46,990 bases of DNA, taken from JAAZNV01 sp035358315 (GTDB lineage: Bacteria > Patescibacteriota > WWE3 > UBA101185 > UBA10185). The stretch lies in the NCBI GenBank assembly GCA_035358315.1, contig DAOPPB010000004.1:1-46990 (forward strand). The letters run 5' to 3'. The translations under genes were made by a program, and so were the position numbers. Numbering within the stretch: position 1 is the first letter of the stretch; every line of letters begins with the position of its first letter. The notes below the pieces were generated by a model. That model was not told the DNA's origin. It ran no database searches and saw nothing but the letters and a program-made list of their open reading frames with translations. Of this stretch, positions 15,234 to 24,782 are shown piece by piece.

Positions 15234-16448
15234 TTATCCCTTTTTGACCTCGTAAAATTTCCTTTTCCCGAATTTAATTATTGTTCCTTCATTAAAGTTA
15301 ATTATCAAAAATGGGTCAGTAATTTTGTTTCCGTTCACCTCTACCCCACCCTGCTCTACGATTCTCTTTATTTTACTTAATGAATTGTTTTCAGTGTCAA
15401 CTTTTTTTAAAAACTCCAGAAGCTGGAAAGTTCCGCTTACGTCGGTTTTTACGGTAGCTTCTGGTGTTATTTCTTTATTTTGGACTGTTTTTTCAAAAAA
15501 TTTTTGAGCTTTATCTGCCGCTTTTTGTCCCTTTATCGTTTTTGTTATCTCATAGGCCATTATTTTCTTGTAAGGCATAGGGTTATCCCCTGCTTTTATC
15601 TTTTCCTGTATTTCCCATATTTCCCCAAGTGGCATATCGGTCAAAAGTCTCAGTCCTTTTAAAATAAGTTCGTCCGGATAAGACATCGCTTTGCCGTAAA
15701 TATCTTCCGGTGTATCTCCAAGGTTAATCCCGTTTCCGGAAGTTTTGCTCATTGTAACGGCATCGGGAGCTTCCATAAGTTCATGGCCTCTTATAAATTT
15801 TTCCTTGTTTAACATTATTCTTGAAAGATTTCTTCCTACTATCATGTTGAAAATCTGGTCGTTTCCTCCTATTTCCAAATCAACTTTCATGGCTACGGAA
15901 TCGTATCCCTGCAGCAATGGATAGATAAATTCCTGAAGCCCTATCGGAGTCAATTCCTTTAATTTTTTTTGAAAGAGATCTCTTTCCAACATCTGTTGAA
16001 CCGTTGTTTTTGACATTAGCTCTATTAGTTCTTTAATAGTTAGCTTTGAAAGCCACTCCGAATTTCTCATAAATTTTGCGGGGTTATCGCCTTCAAAATC
16101 GATCAACTGAGAAGCTTGTTTTTTCCACTCTTCCATATTCTTCTGAATCTCTTCTTCGGTCATTATTCTTCTTTGCTTTCCCCCGCCCGGATCTCCGATT
16201 ATAGCGGTAAAGTCCCCTACCAGGAAAATTACTTCATGACCTAGCTGCTGAAGTATTCTTAGCGCCCTTATTCCTATGGAATGTCCGATATGAAGATATG
16301 GACCGGTAGGGTCAAAACCCTGATAAGCTTTTATTCTTTCACCTGACATCAATTTTTCTCTTAAAGCTTCGGGAGACGGAATTATGGTTTCAACTCCTCT
16401 CGTTAGGAATTTTTCTATTAATTTTTCGTCTTTCATAACCTTCGGCAT
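15234..16448 (-). CDS. tyrS: Tyrosyl-tRNA synthetase
   Basis: The 404-residue protein is a class I synthetase. The HIGH motif is HIGH in GPYLHIGHSIG, the KMSKS motif reads MSKTS in VTMSKTSGNGINLGD, and a C-terminal S4 RNA-binding domain covers about residues 345-404 (VEQGGVEVNGNKI). The ATG at 16448 is used; an in-frame ATG at 16436 is possible. A TATAAT lies 13 nt upstream of 16448, which would give a leader of about 6 nt. Confidence 0.96.
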   Translation of the reverse strand: MPKVMKDEKLIEKFLTRGVETIIPSPEALREKLMSGERIKAYQGFDPTGPYLHIGHSIGIRALRILQQLGHEVIFLVGDFTAIIGDPGGGKQRRIMTEEEIQKNMEEWKKQASQLIDFEGDNPAKFMRNSEWLSKLTIKELIELMSKTTVQQMLERDLFQKKLKELTPIGLQEFIYPLLQGYDSVAMKVDLEIGGNDQIFNMIVGRNLSRIMLNKEKFIRGHELMEAPDAVTMSKTSGNGINLGDTPEDIYGKAMSYPDELILKGLRLLTDMPLGEIWEIQEKIKAGDNPMPYKKIMAYEITKTIKGQKAADKAQKFFEKTVQNKEITPEATVKTDVSGTFQLLEFLKKVDTENNSLSKIKRIVEQGGVEVNGNKITDPFLIINFNEGTIIKFGKRKFYEVKKG

Positions 16449-16461
16449 ACATTGAAAGTAT

Positions 16462-16467
16462 ATTATA
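16462..16467 (-). promoter_or_regulatory. -10 element of tyrS
   Basis: Perfect TATAAT on the minus strand ending 13 nt before the tyrS ATG. No clear -35 and no TG extension. Confidence 0.4.
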
Positions 16468-16561
16468 AGGTTTGGAGTATGTACAGAATCGGCTTTTGGT
16501 AACTTTAGTTGGTAATGTGTGTAAATGTTTAAAATGTTTAAAAAGATAACAAAAATAGAGG

Positions 16562-16612
16562 AAAAAAAAAATAAAAAGAGCCTCCGAGATTTTTTTAAAT
16601 TCGTCGGAGGCT
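16562..16612 (-). terminator. Intrinsic terminator of the 16622 orphan gene
   Basis: AGCCTCCGA (16579-16587) pairs perfectly with TCGGAGGCT (16604-16612). On the minus strand it is followed by CTTTTTATTTTTTTTTCC. Confidence 0.85.
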
Positions 16613-16621
16613 TTGGTTTTC

Positions 16622-16906
16622 TTATGGTAGAATTTCCACCTTGTATTTAAAATTAAAAGGATTCTTTTTTTCTAATAGGTCCCCTATTTTTACCTCAATA
16701 TTTCTTTTATATATTGGGTTGTTAGCCGATAGAAAATAATTATTGCAGGTGATACAGCACAAGCACTTTGTCCCGGGTGTAAGTTCCTTATTTGATGTAA
16801 TGGTAACATTAGCTGGGTTTGCAGGATCAAACTCTATGCCCCCAATAGCTTTTTCGTCGGCTTCATCAAATATTTCCGCGGGGAAAACAGCACGATTTAC
16901 TGACAT
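16622..16906 (-). CDS. Orphan protein with a Cys cluster (94 aa)
   Basis: No family recognised. A tight cluster CLCCITC places Cys at residues 48, 50, 51 and 54, which could bind a metal or be redox active; no second pair of ligands is obvious, so a zinc finger is not proven. There is no signal peptide. AAGGAG lies 8 nt before ATG 16906. The gene has its own promoter (16954-16982) and a perfect 9-bp terminator. It is one of the five orphan cassettes. Confidence 0.72.
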   Translation of the reverse strand: MSVNRAVFPAEIFDEADEKAIGGIEFDPANPANVTITSNKELTPGTKCLCCITCNNYFLSANNPIYKRNIEVKIGDLLEKKNPFNFKYKVEILP

Positions 16907-16953
16907 TTTTCGCTCTCCTTTTATTTTATTTATTTTGTTGTGCGATTGTACTA

Positions 16954-16982
16954 ATTGTACTATAAGACTAGCTAAAAATCAA
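16954..16982 (-). promoter_or_regulatory. Promoter of the 16622 orphan gene
   Basis: On the minus strand TTGATT (16977-16982), 17 nt, TACAAT (16954-16959). It runs divergently from the PBP gene promoter and gives a ~40-nt leader with AAGGAG. Confidence 0.55.
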
Positions 16983-17026
16983 ACACCGCCGGGATCTTTA
17001 AGGAGTTTTTCTATCCGTATCTATAC

Positions 17027-17035
17027 TGTTATAAT
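17027..17035 (+). promoter_or_regulatory. Extended -10 (TGTTATAAT) of the PBP gene
   Basis: TG-T-TATAAT with a perfect hexamer at 17030-17035, then 6 nt to ATG 17042. No Shine-Dalgarno. It predicts a leaderless transcript. Confidence 0.65.
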
Positions 17036-17041
17036 AAACTA

Positions 17042-19783
17042 ATGAAAAAGAGCGATTATTCAAATTATCGATCAATGCGAAGTTTAAAAGAAAATAGAGG
17101 TTTTTTTTCGACTATTCAAGGGTTTTTTAAGGCTTTTTTTAACTTTATCGGCTCAGTTTTCAGGAGAATTTTCGGAATTTTTCATTTTAATAAAAAGCCT
17201 AAAAATGTGTCGCCCTCCCAGAGGAGGAAAAAACTTTACACTCTTTCCAATATAGCTTATGTCCTCCTGATAATACTCTTGGTAGGAATGTTTTCCGTAA
17301 TTATCATATTTGCTGTTTTTTCAAGAGACCTTCCGAATCCTAATCAGCTTTTGGAAAGAAGTTATGAACTTTCCAGTCGTTTTTATGACAGAAATGGAAC
17401 ATTGCTTTACGAAGTCTATGGGGATAAAAACCGCGTTCTAGTAAAGTTAAATGATGTTTCTCCTTATGTTGCTCACGCTACCCTCTCGGTAGAAGACTCC
17501 GAATTCTATCTTCATAAAGGGTATTCTTTGAAGGGAATTCTCAGAGCATTAAAAAACATCATCTTCGGTGGTGATTTACAGGGTGGTTCTACTATCACTC
17601 AGCAAGCTATAAAAAATACTCTTCTGACTCAGGAGAGAACATTGGTCAGGAAGATAAAAGAATTGATATTGTCCCTGCAGCTTGAAAACAGGTATACGAA
17701 AGATGAGATACTTCAAATGTACTTAAATGAAAGCCCGTATGGAGGACTTAATTATGGTATTTACAGCGCTTCAAAAGCATATTTTAATAAAGAGCCCAGT
17801 CAACTCACTTTGGCGGAATCAGCGTATTTAGCCGGTTTGACTCAAAGTCCCTCCTATTATTCTCAGTTTGGGCCGACTCCTGAGGCGGGGATAGATAGAA
17901 AAAACTATGTACTTTATCTTATGCATGAGCGCGGATGGGTTGAGAGCGACGGCAAAAGACATTATTTAAGTGATGAAGAGTATGAGCAGGCAAGAAACGA
18001 GGTTTTGAAATTTGATACCGCAAAAATACCGCTGGAAGCTCCCCACTTTACTTACTATGTTAAACAGTATCTGATAGATATTCTTGGCCAGGATGCTGTT
18101 GAAATGGGTGGATTGAATGTTAAAACAACTTTGGATCTTGAAACTCAAAAACTTGCCCAAAAAATTGTTGCTGAGGAAGTTGATAAATCAGCAAATTTGA
18201 ACATTTACAACGGAAGCATGGTTGTTATAGATCCAAGAGATGGAGGTATTTTGGCTATGGTGGGATCTAAAGGATACAATCTGGAAGCTTACCCCGAAAA
18301 TTGCGTTTCCGGAGGAACGGGGGAAAACAGCTGCAAGTTTGACCCCTACGTTAATGTTACTTTGGCAAAAAGACAACCCGGTTCGGCTATAAAACCTGTA
18401 ACTTATGCCACTATGCTGGAGCAGGGATATACAGCTGCCTACCCTCTTTTGGATGTGCCTACGAAATTTGAAGGGTCTGCCCCCGATCAGCCATATGAAC
18501 CCGTTAATTACGATGGAAAATTCAGAGGCGTGATGTCTATGAGAAAGGCCTTGGGAAATTCTATAAATGTTACGGCGGTTAAAGCGTTGAAGATAGCGGG
18601 AATAAACAATATGATAGATCAGGCCGAAAAGATGGGAATAAAAACCTTCACTGATAGAGAAAGATATGGTTTGGCCCTAACTTTAGGGGGAGGAGAAACG
18701 AGACTTTTAGAACTCACAGGGGCTTTTTCGGTTTTTGCCGCAAAAGGAATTTATAGAGAACCTAATCCTATAATAGAAGTAACGGATCAAAAAGGCCGTG
18801 TTGTTTATAAGCCGTCGCAGGTTGAGCAAAGGGCATTAAGCGAAGAAACGGCTTTTATCATATCCGATATCTTGTCCGACGATGGTGCAAGATCGGAGGT
18901 TTTTGGCGCAGGAAGTTTGCTTAATGTTCCCGGAAGACAGGTAGCAGTGAAAACAGGTACCACGGATGATAAAAGAGATAATTATGCAATAGGATTTACT
19001 CCTTCCGTTGTAGCGGGGGTATGGGTTGGAAACAGCAATAATGAAAAAATGAATCCTTATGTTGCATCAGGTATTTCGGGTGCTACTCCAATTTGGAGAA
19101 GATTTATGATTGAGTATCTTGAAGATAAGTCTGTTGAGAAATTTGAAAATCCTTCAACTGTAGAAAAAATGGAGGTCGATAGGCTTACAGGAGGTCTTCC
19201 TTACAAAGATTTTGATAGGAGAGTTGAATGGTTTGCAAAAAATACCAAACCCACAGCTGTGAGTGATTGGTATCAAAGGATAAGAATATGTAAAATAGAC
19301 GGAAGAATTGCTAATCAGGGTTGTATAGACGCCGGAAAGTCGGAAGAAAAAGATTTCATAAAGATAAAAGCTGAGCTTCCGGAATGGCAAAGCGCTGTTG
19401 ATGAATGGGTAAAAGAAAATTATAAAGACGATAAAAAGTATTTCCCTCCCCAGATGGTTTCCGAATTGGAATTTGACGGGAATGAGGTAAAAAATAAGGA
19501 CGAAGTCCATGCAAAGATAGTAGGTTTGAAAGATGGGGATACTGTTTACCTTAATTTTAGGCTGAATGCCGAAGTTTCCTGTTATAAAGATGTGGAAAGA
19601 GTAACTTTTTACATGGACGGGGAGAAGTTTTCTGAAGATAGAAATTCTCCCTATGGGTACACGTTCAATATATCCGCGGATAAAATAGGAAAGCATAAAT
19701 TTAAAGTTGTTGCGACTGATAAGGATGGTAACAAAGGAAGTGACGAAATTGAGCTGGATGTAAGAGGTTACGCTGTAGATTAA
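17042..19783 (+). CDS. Class A penicillin-binding protein (glycosyltransferase-transpeptidase)
   Basis: The 913-residue protein polymerises and cross-links peptidoglycan. A basic cytoplasmic region (1-68) and one membrane anchor (about 69-93) lead into the GT51 domain: catalytic E151 in EDSEFY, GGSTITQQ and RKIKELILSLQLE. The transpeptidase has S448xxK451 (SAIK), S507xN509 (SIN) and K637TG. After about residue 810 a C-terminal Ig-like beta domain follows (VYLNFRLNAEV, VTFYMDGEKF). The long N-terminal cytoplasmic part is rich in Phe. It is transcribed alone from a leaderless-type promoter. Intact domains show a peptidoglycan wall. Confidence 0.95.
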   Translation: MKKSDYSNYRSMRSLKENRGFFSTIQGFFKAFFNFIGSVFRRIFGIFHFNKKPKNVSPSQRRKKLYTLSNIAYVLLIILLVGMFSVIIIFAVFSRDLPNPNQLLERSYELSSRFYDRNGTLLYEVYGDKNRVLVKLNDVSPYVAHATLSVEDSEFYLHKGYSLKGILRALKNIIFGGDLQGGSTITQQAIKNTLLTQERTLVRKIKELILSLQLENRYTKDEILQMYLNESPYGGLNYGIYSASKAYFNKEPSQLTLAESAYLAGLTQSPSYYSQFGPTPEAGIDRKNYVLYLMHERGWVESDGKRHYLSDEEYEQARNEVLKFDTAKIPLEAPHFTYYVKQYLIDILGQDAVEMGGLNVKTTLDLETQKLAQKIVAEEVDKSANLNIYNGSMVVIDPRDGGILAMVGSKGYNLEAYPENCVSGGTGENSCKFDPYVNVTLAKRQPGSAIKPVTYATMLEQGYTAAYPLLDVPTKFEGSAPDQPYEPVNYDGKFRGVMSMRKALGNSINVTAVKALKIAGINNMIDQAEKMGIKTFTDRERYGLALTLGGGETRLLELTGAFSVFAAKGIYREPNPIIEVTDQKGRVVYKPSQVEQRALSEETAFIISDILSDDGARSEVFGAGSLLNVPGRQVAVKTGTTDDKRDNYAIGFTPSVVAGVWVGNSNNEKMNPYVASGISGATPIWRRFMIEYLEDKSVEKFENPSTVEKMEVDRLTGGLPYKDFDRRVEWFAKNTKPTAVSDWYQRIRICKIDGRIANQGCIDAGKSEEKDFIKIKAELPEWQSAVDEWVKENYKDDKKYFPPQMVSELEFDGNEVKNKDEVHAKIVGLKDGDTVYLNFRLNAEVSCYKDVERVTFYMDGEKFSEDRNSPYGYTFNISADKIGKHKFKVVATDKDGNKGSDEIELDVRGYAVD

Positions 19784-19852
19784 AAGCGGTTTAAAACTAG
19801 ATGGATTAAAGCTTCGATAAGCTTCCGATAAATTTCGATTTCGGGTTCGGTA

Positions 19853-19881
19853 TTGGAACTTTTTCCTCTAACTGCTATATT
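19853..19881 (+). promoter_or_regulatory. Promoter of pheS-pheT
   Basis: TTGGAA (19853-19858), 17 nt, TATATT (19876-19881) with TG extension at 19873-19874. The start should fall at about 19888, giving a ~6-nt leader before ATG 19894 and no room for a Shine-Dalgarno. Confidence 0.65.
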
Positions 19882-19893
19882 TGATATTGTCGT

Positions 19894-20934
19894 ATGGATA
19901 ATTTCAACGATTTGGAAAATGTAAAATCTTACCTTCTTGAGAGACTTAGAGGCGCCTCTTCCTTGGACGATATTTCTAAGATAAAGATTGAATTTCTTGG
20001 AAAAAAAGGATTTTTGGGTAAACTTACATCGGATATTGGAAAAATCCCATTGGAGCAAAGAAAAAATTATGGTATCAGGCTAAATTCTCTGAAAGAAGAA
20101 ATAGAGGCTCAGATAAAAGTTTACGAGCAGAATTTTAAGGGTGATGTGGATAAATCTGAATATACTGATTTATATAAATCATTACCAGGCAGAAAACCTC
20201 CAGTCGGGCATTTAAATATAATCACACAAGCGATCGAAGAGATAGTTGAAGTTTTCGCACCCCTCGGATTCAACAGAGTAAGATATCCGGAAGTAGATCG
20301 GGAATATTTTGTTTTTGATGCGTTGAATATGCCGGAAAATCACCCTGCAAGGGACGAGTGGGAAACTTTTTTCGTTGATTATCCCGAGGATGAAAAATTG
20401 GGGAAGTTAGTAATAACTCCGCATACTTCCAGCGGTCAGGTAAGGGAGATGTTAAAGGGCAATCTTCCTATAAGAATGTTGAATATTTCCCGATGCGGGA
20501 GAAGACAGATTGACGTCAGTCATGTTCCCAGCTTTTATCAATTTGAAGGCCTTGTGGTGGATGAGAATGTAAGTACGGCTAATTTGATAGGTGTTTTGGA
20601 TTATTTTGCAAAAAAATTCTTCGGGCCGGACAGAAAAACCAGACTCAGACCATATCACTTTAGATTTACAGAGCCTAGTTTTGAAGTTGATATTGATTGC
20701 GGCGTTTGCCATGGAAAAGGGTGTAAATTGTGCAAAGAAGGCTGGCTGGAATTGGGAGGTTCAGGTATGGTTCACCCGAACGTTTTACGGGCGGGGGGAA
20801 TTGATCCCGAGAAATACACCGGTTTTGCCTTTGGATGGGGTGTGGAAAGGGCATTTATGATGAAATCCGGAACAAAAATTGACGATATTAGATATCTTTT
20901 TTCAAATGATTTAAGATTTTTGGAGCAATTTTAA
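19894..20934 (+). CDS. pheS: Phenylalanyl-tRNA synthetase alpha subunit
   Basis: The 346-residue protein is of the usual length. An N-terminal coiled coil (residues 1-85) is followed by the class II core: LPGRKPPVGHLN, HPARDEWETFF, TPHTSSGQVREM, SFYQFEGLVVDE, WLELGGSGMVHPNVL and motif 3 AFGWGVERAFMM. It forms the catalytic part of the alpha2beta2 enzyme. An extra Cys cluster CGVCHGKGCKLC (residues 269-280) sits in the insertion before the WLELGG motif and could bind zinc. pheT follows after 1 nt. Confidence 0.96.
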   Translation: MDNFNDLENVKSYLLERLRGASSLDDISKIKIEFLGKKGFLGKLTSDIGKIPLEQRKNYGIRLNSLKEEIEAQIKVYEQNFKGDVDKSEYTDLYKSLPGRKPPVGHLNIITQAIEEIVEVFAPLGFNRVRYPEVDREYFVFDALNMPENHPARDEWETFFVDYPEDEKLGKLVITPHTSSGQVREMLKGNLPIRMLNISRCGRRQIDVSHVPSFYQFEGLVVDENVSTANLIGVLDYFAKKFFGPDRKTRLRPYHFRFTEPSFEVDIDCGVCHGKGCKLCKEGWLELGGSGMVHPNVLRAGGIDPEKYTGFAFGWGVERAFMMKSGTKIDDIRYLFSNDLRFLEQF

Positions 20935-20935
20935 T

Positions 20936-22843
20936 ATGAATGTATCTATTCCCTACTCCTGGTTAAAGGATTACATAAAAACAAACGCCTCGGTTGAGGA
21001 AATTGCGGAATCGCTGTCACTTCATTCTTTTAGTGTTGAGAAAATAAGAAAAACTGACGGAGATGAAATTTTTGAAATAGAAGTTACCCCAAACAGAGGC
21101 GATGCTTTGTCGGTTTTGGGTGTTGCGAGAGAGCTTAGAGCTGTTTTGCCCGTCCGTGGATTTAAGTGCGAGTGGCTGCCACGGGAGGAAAAATTTACCG
21201 GAAAAATAAATGTCGCAGATAGAATTGATGTTGTGATTGAGGATAAAACGTTGGTTCCGAGGTTCAGCGCCATAATTATGGATAAGATTACGTTCGGAGA
21301 TTCTCCAAAATTGGTAAAAGAAAGACTGGAAAAAGTAGGAATTAGACCTTTAGGAAATGTTATTGATGTCACGAATTATATGATGGTAGATAAAGGACAG
21401 CCAATGCACGTTTTTGACTACGATAAAATTGTCGGTGGAAAAATGACAGTTAGAGAGTCAAGAGAAGGTGAGGTTATTACAACTTTGGACGGAGTTGATA
21501 GAAAGCTTCCGGCCGGAGTTATTGTTATTGAAGACGGCGGGGGAAGATTAATAGATTTATGCGGAATAATGGGAGCAAAAAATAGTGAGGTTGATGAAAA
21601 TACCAAAAAAATACTTCTCTTCGTCCAGGTTTACGACCCGGTCAGAATAAGAAGAGCTTCAATGACTTTAGGTCATAGAACTGAGGCCGCTTTAAGATTT
21701 GAAAAAGGAGTTGATTACGAAGGTGTAATTTCAGCCCTTTGGGAGTCAGTTGATATGATAGAAAAATTATCCGGTGCAGTAGTTTCATCTGATTTGGTCG
21801 ATATTGTTAATTTTTCAAGAGAAACAAAAGAAATAGAAGTGGACGCGGAGAAAATAAGCAGAATTGCCGGAAAGGAAATAAAATCGGAAGATGCTTTTTC
21901 TTACCTTAACTCCCTCGGCTTTGAAAAATCAAAGACAAGAGATGGTTATGTAATTGTTCCTTCCTGGAGATATGATGATATTAACGTTCCGGAAGATATT
22001 GCTGAGGAGGTCATAAGACTTTATGGTTATTACAATCTTCCTGTTAAGCTTTTGGAAGGAGCTATTCCTATTGTTGAAACTAGTAAGCTTTTTTATTGGG
22101 AAAAGACAGCAAGATATTTTTTGAAATATAACGGGTTTTTTGAATGTTATACATATTCTGCTACCGATAAAGAAAAGGCCGGAGAAAACGCTTTGAAAAT
22201 CTCCAATCCGTTAAATGAAGAAATGACCTACCTAAAAACTTCCCTGCTCCCCCAACTTTTGGACGTTTTGGATAAAAACCACGGCTACGCGGATAAAATA
22301 AAGGTTTTTGAATTGGCAAGTGTGTATCTTCCTCCGGAGCCAGATAGTAAAGAAAAAATACCCTATCAACCTGTCAGACTTGGAATTGCTACACATGGAG
22401 TAGATTACATGGATCTTAAAGGTATTATTGAAGCGCTTTTTGAAATTATGGGACTAAATTATGATGATGTTTCTGAGGCATTTTCCCATGAAATAGAGGA
22501 TTTTGGAGGTGGAAACCTGGGTGCTGAGATAAACTTTGAACCAATAGCGGTAAAAGCTACCAAATTAAGGTCCTACACTCCACTGACTGTTTTTAACTCT
22601 ATTAAAGAAGATTTAACTTTTGAAGTGCCGGAAGGTGTTTTGTATCGGCAAATTGAAAAAACAATCCTAAGTGTTGATAAGAGAATATTTAAGCTTGGTT
22701 TCAAAGATGTTTTCAAAAATTATCTGACCCTTTCAATAGAATATCTTGATAAGGAAAAACAAATTTCTTCTGATGACACACAGGAGATAAGAAAAAAGAT
22801 TTTCAAGGAACTTGAAAAAATAGGTGTCAGATTAAAGGTTTAA
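20936..22843 (+). CDS. pheT: Phenylalanyl-tRNA synthetase beta subunit, short form
   Basis: The 635-residue protein is ~160 residues shorter than E. coli PheT. The N-terminal segment goes straight from LHSFSVEKIRK to EIEVTPNRGDALSVLGVARE, so the EMAPII-like OB tRNA-binding domain is absent. The B3/B4 editing region, B5 (VPSWRYDDINVPEDIAEEV) and the C-terminal anticodon-binding FDX-ACB domain (SIKEDLTFEVPEG to the end) are present. It is coupled to pheS (TAATATG). Both flanks of the missing domain align, so this is a clean deletion and not a sequencing break. Confidence 0.95.
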   Translation: MNVSIPYSWLKDYIKTNASVEEIAESLSLHSFSVEKIRKTDGDEIFEIEVTPNRGDALSVLGVARELRAVLPVRGFKCEWLPREEKFTGKINVADRIDVVIEDKTLVPRFSAIIMDKITFGDSPKLVKERLEKVGIRPLGNVIDVTNYMMVDKGQPMHVFDYDKIVGGKMTVRESREGEVITTLDGVDRKLPAGVIVIEDGGGRLIDLCGIMGAKNSEVDENTKKILLFVQVYDPVRIRRASMTLGHRTEAALRFEKGVDYEGVISALWESVDMIEKLSGAVVSSDLVDIVNFSRETKEIEVDAEKISRIAGKEIKSEDAFSYLNSLGFEKSKTRDGYVIVPSWRYDDINVPEDIAEEVIRLYGYYNLPVKLLEGAIPIVETSKLFYWEKTARYFLKYNGFFECYTYSATDKEKAGENALKISNPLNEEMTYLKTSLLPQLLDVLDKNHGYADKIKVFELASVYLPPEPDSKEKIPYQPVRLGIATHGVDYMDLKGIIEALFEIMGLNYDDVSEAFSHEIEDFGGGNLGAEINFEPIAVKATKLRSYTPLTVFNSIKEDLTFEVPEGVLYRQIEKTILSVDKRIFKLGFKDVFKNYLTLSIEYLDKEKQISSDDTQEIRKKIFKELEKIGVRLKV

Positions 22844-22850
22844 AGATCCC

Positions 22851-24140
22851 ATGTATAGCTTAAAAGATTTTGGGGTAAAGAAAGAAATTGGTTTATTGAA
22901 CAATGGGTCAAAAATATTCCATTTTCACAAACAAAATTCTCCTATTTCTGCAATTGTAATATTCGACGCAGGGGCCCGCCATGATCCTGTGGGCAAAGAA
23001 GGAACGGCTCACTATACCGAGCACATGCTGTTTAAAAGCACTAAAAAATTCAAAGATGAGACGGAGACAGGATTATTTCTTGAAGGCATTGGGGGAAGTG
23101 CCAACGCTTTTACAGGTGTAGATTTTTTGGGTATCACCGCCGAAATTGGGATGCAGAAAGATTTGCATAAGATAGTTGACTTTGTGCACGAATTATCCCG
23201 AAATTCTTTGTTTGAGGAGTCAAAAGTTAATACCGAGAGAGGGACCATATTTGGGGAAATAGCCGATTATGAATCAAATCCCGCCCTTTATATACAAGAT
23301 CTTACACAGCAGGTTTTATTTCAGGGAACCTATGCCGCCAGGCCTATTGCCGGAAGCAAGGAAACCGTAGGAAGCATTTCCAGAGATGATCTTTTTAATT
23401 TTTATTTATCAAGAATTGCAAAAAGTAGCATGAATATAGTCACGGCCGGGGATGCTGATTTTGGCGAAATGCAAAAGATGTTTAATGATATTTTTGAAAA
23501 TGAAAAATTACCCGAACTGGTTTTTGATAAAAAGAGGCTTGTTTTATCGCGTGGCGAGAATGTAAAAATAAAATTGTATAGAGATACTGACCAGGTATTT
23601 ATCGGATTTTCTTTCAGAACCTGCCCGTATGTAGATAATGACACTACTCCATTGGAGTTGGTAAGAACTATTATCGGAAGTGGATTTTCGTCTTCCCTTT
23701 ATAGAAAACTTAGAACCGAAAACGGATTGGTTTATTCTCTGGATGTTTCTTCGGAAGGCTCATTTGACAGGGGGTATTTTTCTGTTATTACCTCAACATC
23801 AAAAGATAATGTTCAAAAGGTTTTAGATATTATAACGAATGAATTTAAACGCCTTAAAAAAGGAGATATTTCACAGGAAGAAGTGGATTTGGCCAAGAAT
23901 AAGACTATAAAGGCAAAGTTTAGAGAAACCCAAACTTCGGCGTATTGGGCAACATTTCACTTATCGGAGGCGCTTTTTAATCCGGAAAGACCGGAAGATT
24001 TATCCGATTGGATGAATAAAGTGGAGAAAATAGATTTGACTGATGTGATTTCGGTTTCGGAAAAATATTTTAAACCGGAAAGTTGGTATTTGTCACTATG
24101 CGGGGATATGAGTAAGGAAGATTTTCAGGTAAATTACTAA
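22851..24140 (+). CDS. M16 family zinc peptidase
   Basis: The 429-residue protein is a pitrilysin/processing-peptidase type enzyme. The inverted zinc motif HxxEH is HYTEH, and the distal Glu lies in NTERGTIFGEIADYE. The C-terminal half has the R/Y motif region (FSSSLYRKLRTENGLVYSLD). There is no signal peptide, so it is probably cytoplasmic or leaves by another route. It starts 7 nt after pheT and ends close to the convergent rplT. Substrates are unknown. Confidence 0.92.
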   Translation: MYSLKDFGVKKEIGLLNNGSKIFHFHKQNSPISAIVIFDAGARHDPVGKEGTAHYTEHMLFKSTKKFKDETETGLFLEGIGGSANAFTGVDFLGITAEIGMQKDLHKIVDFVHELSRNSLFEESKVNTERGTIFGEIADYESNPALYIQDLTQQVLFQGTYAARPIAGSKETVGSISRDDLFNFYLSRIAKSSMNIVTAGDADFGEMQKMFNDIFENEKLPELVFDKKRLVLSRGENVKIKLYRDTDQVFIGFSFRTCPYVDNDTTPLELVRTIIGSGFSSSLYRKLRTENGLVYSLDVSSEGSFDRGYFSVITSTSKDNVQKVLDIITNEFKRLKKGDISQEEVDLAKNKTIKAKFRETQTSAYWATFHLSEALFNPERPEDLSDWMNKVEKIDLTDVISVSEKYFKPESWYLSLCGDMSKEDFQVNY

Positions 24141-24169
24141 TTAGTCGTTTGTGGTTGGTTGTCTGAGAA

Positions 24170-24523
24170 TTATAGATTCTTCTTAACTTTCTCTACTATG
24201 GCATCAAAAGCTCTCGGGTCGTTTATAGCTAACTCTGATAACATTTTTCTGTTTAATTCTATTTTTGATTTTTTTAATCCGTCAATAAATCTGCTGTACA
24301 TTATGTCGTGTTTTCTTAGAGCAGAGTTTATTCGTGATATCCAAAGTTGTCTCATATTCCCGGCTCTTTTCCTTCTCCCTTCAAACGAGTGCTCCCCCGC
24401 TCTTAAGACTGCTTCATGAGCTCTTTTTAAGAGTTTACTTCTCGTGCCTCTGTAGCCTTTCGCCATTTTTAATATTTTTTTGTGTTTTCTGGTGGTTTTA
24501 AATCCGCCTTTTGTTCTGGACAT
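24170..24523 (-). CDS. rplT: 50S ribosomal protein L20
   Basis: The 117-residue protein has the L20 signature: TRKHKKILKMAKGYRGTRSK, then RRKRAGNMRQLWISRINSAL and HDIMYSRFIDGLKK. It helps 23S rRNA folding and in many bacteria represses the infC-rpmI-rplT operon. It is the last gene of thrS-infC-rpmI-rplT. Confidence 0.97.
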   Translation of the reverse strand: MSRTKGGFKTTRKHKKILKMAKGYRGTRSKLLKRAHEAVLRAGEHSFEGRRKRAGNMRQLWISRINSALRKHDIMYSRFIDGLKKSKIELNRKMLSELAINDPRAFDAIVEKVKKNL

Positions 24524-24535
24524 TTTTATTTTTTC

Positions 24536-24766
24536 CTATTTTTCTTTTACTCTGCTTTTAGCATGCTTTGTAAGCATTTTCTTAAAATTCTTCTTGTGCC
24601 CTTTGTTAGCCTGAGGGATCATTTTATCATTTCTTTTCTTATTGCGAACACTTTTTTTCGCTTTCAGATGTCCCATACCGATGCTTTTTTTCATCAGCTT
24701 GCCATTTTTTGTTATTTTTACTCTTCTTAGAAGGGTTTTTTTAGTTTTTATTTTTTGTTTTGCCAT
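24536..24766 (-). CDS. rpmI: 50S ribosomal protein L35
   Basis: The 76-residue basic protein starts MAKQKIKTKKTLLRRVKIT and has the conserved GHLKAKKSVRNKKR region. It lies between infC and rplT, its usual place. Confidence 0.93.
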   Translation of the reverse strand: MAKQKIKTKKTLLRRVKITKNGKLMKKSIGMGHLKAKKSVRNKKRNDKMIPQANKGHKKNFKKMLTKHAKSRVKEK

Positions 24767-24782
24767 ATTATTTCCTTATTTC

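Noticed and set aside
15026..15247. Plus-strand hydrophobic frame after the 14414 terminator
   Set aside because: It is the complement of the basic 55-aa minus-strand protein; Lys codons read backwards give Phe/Leu.
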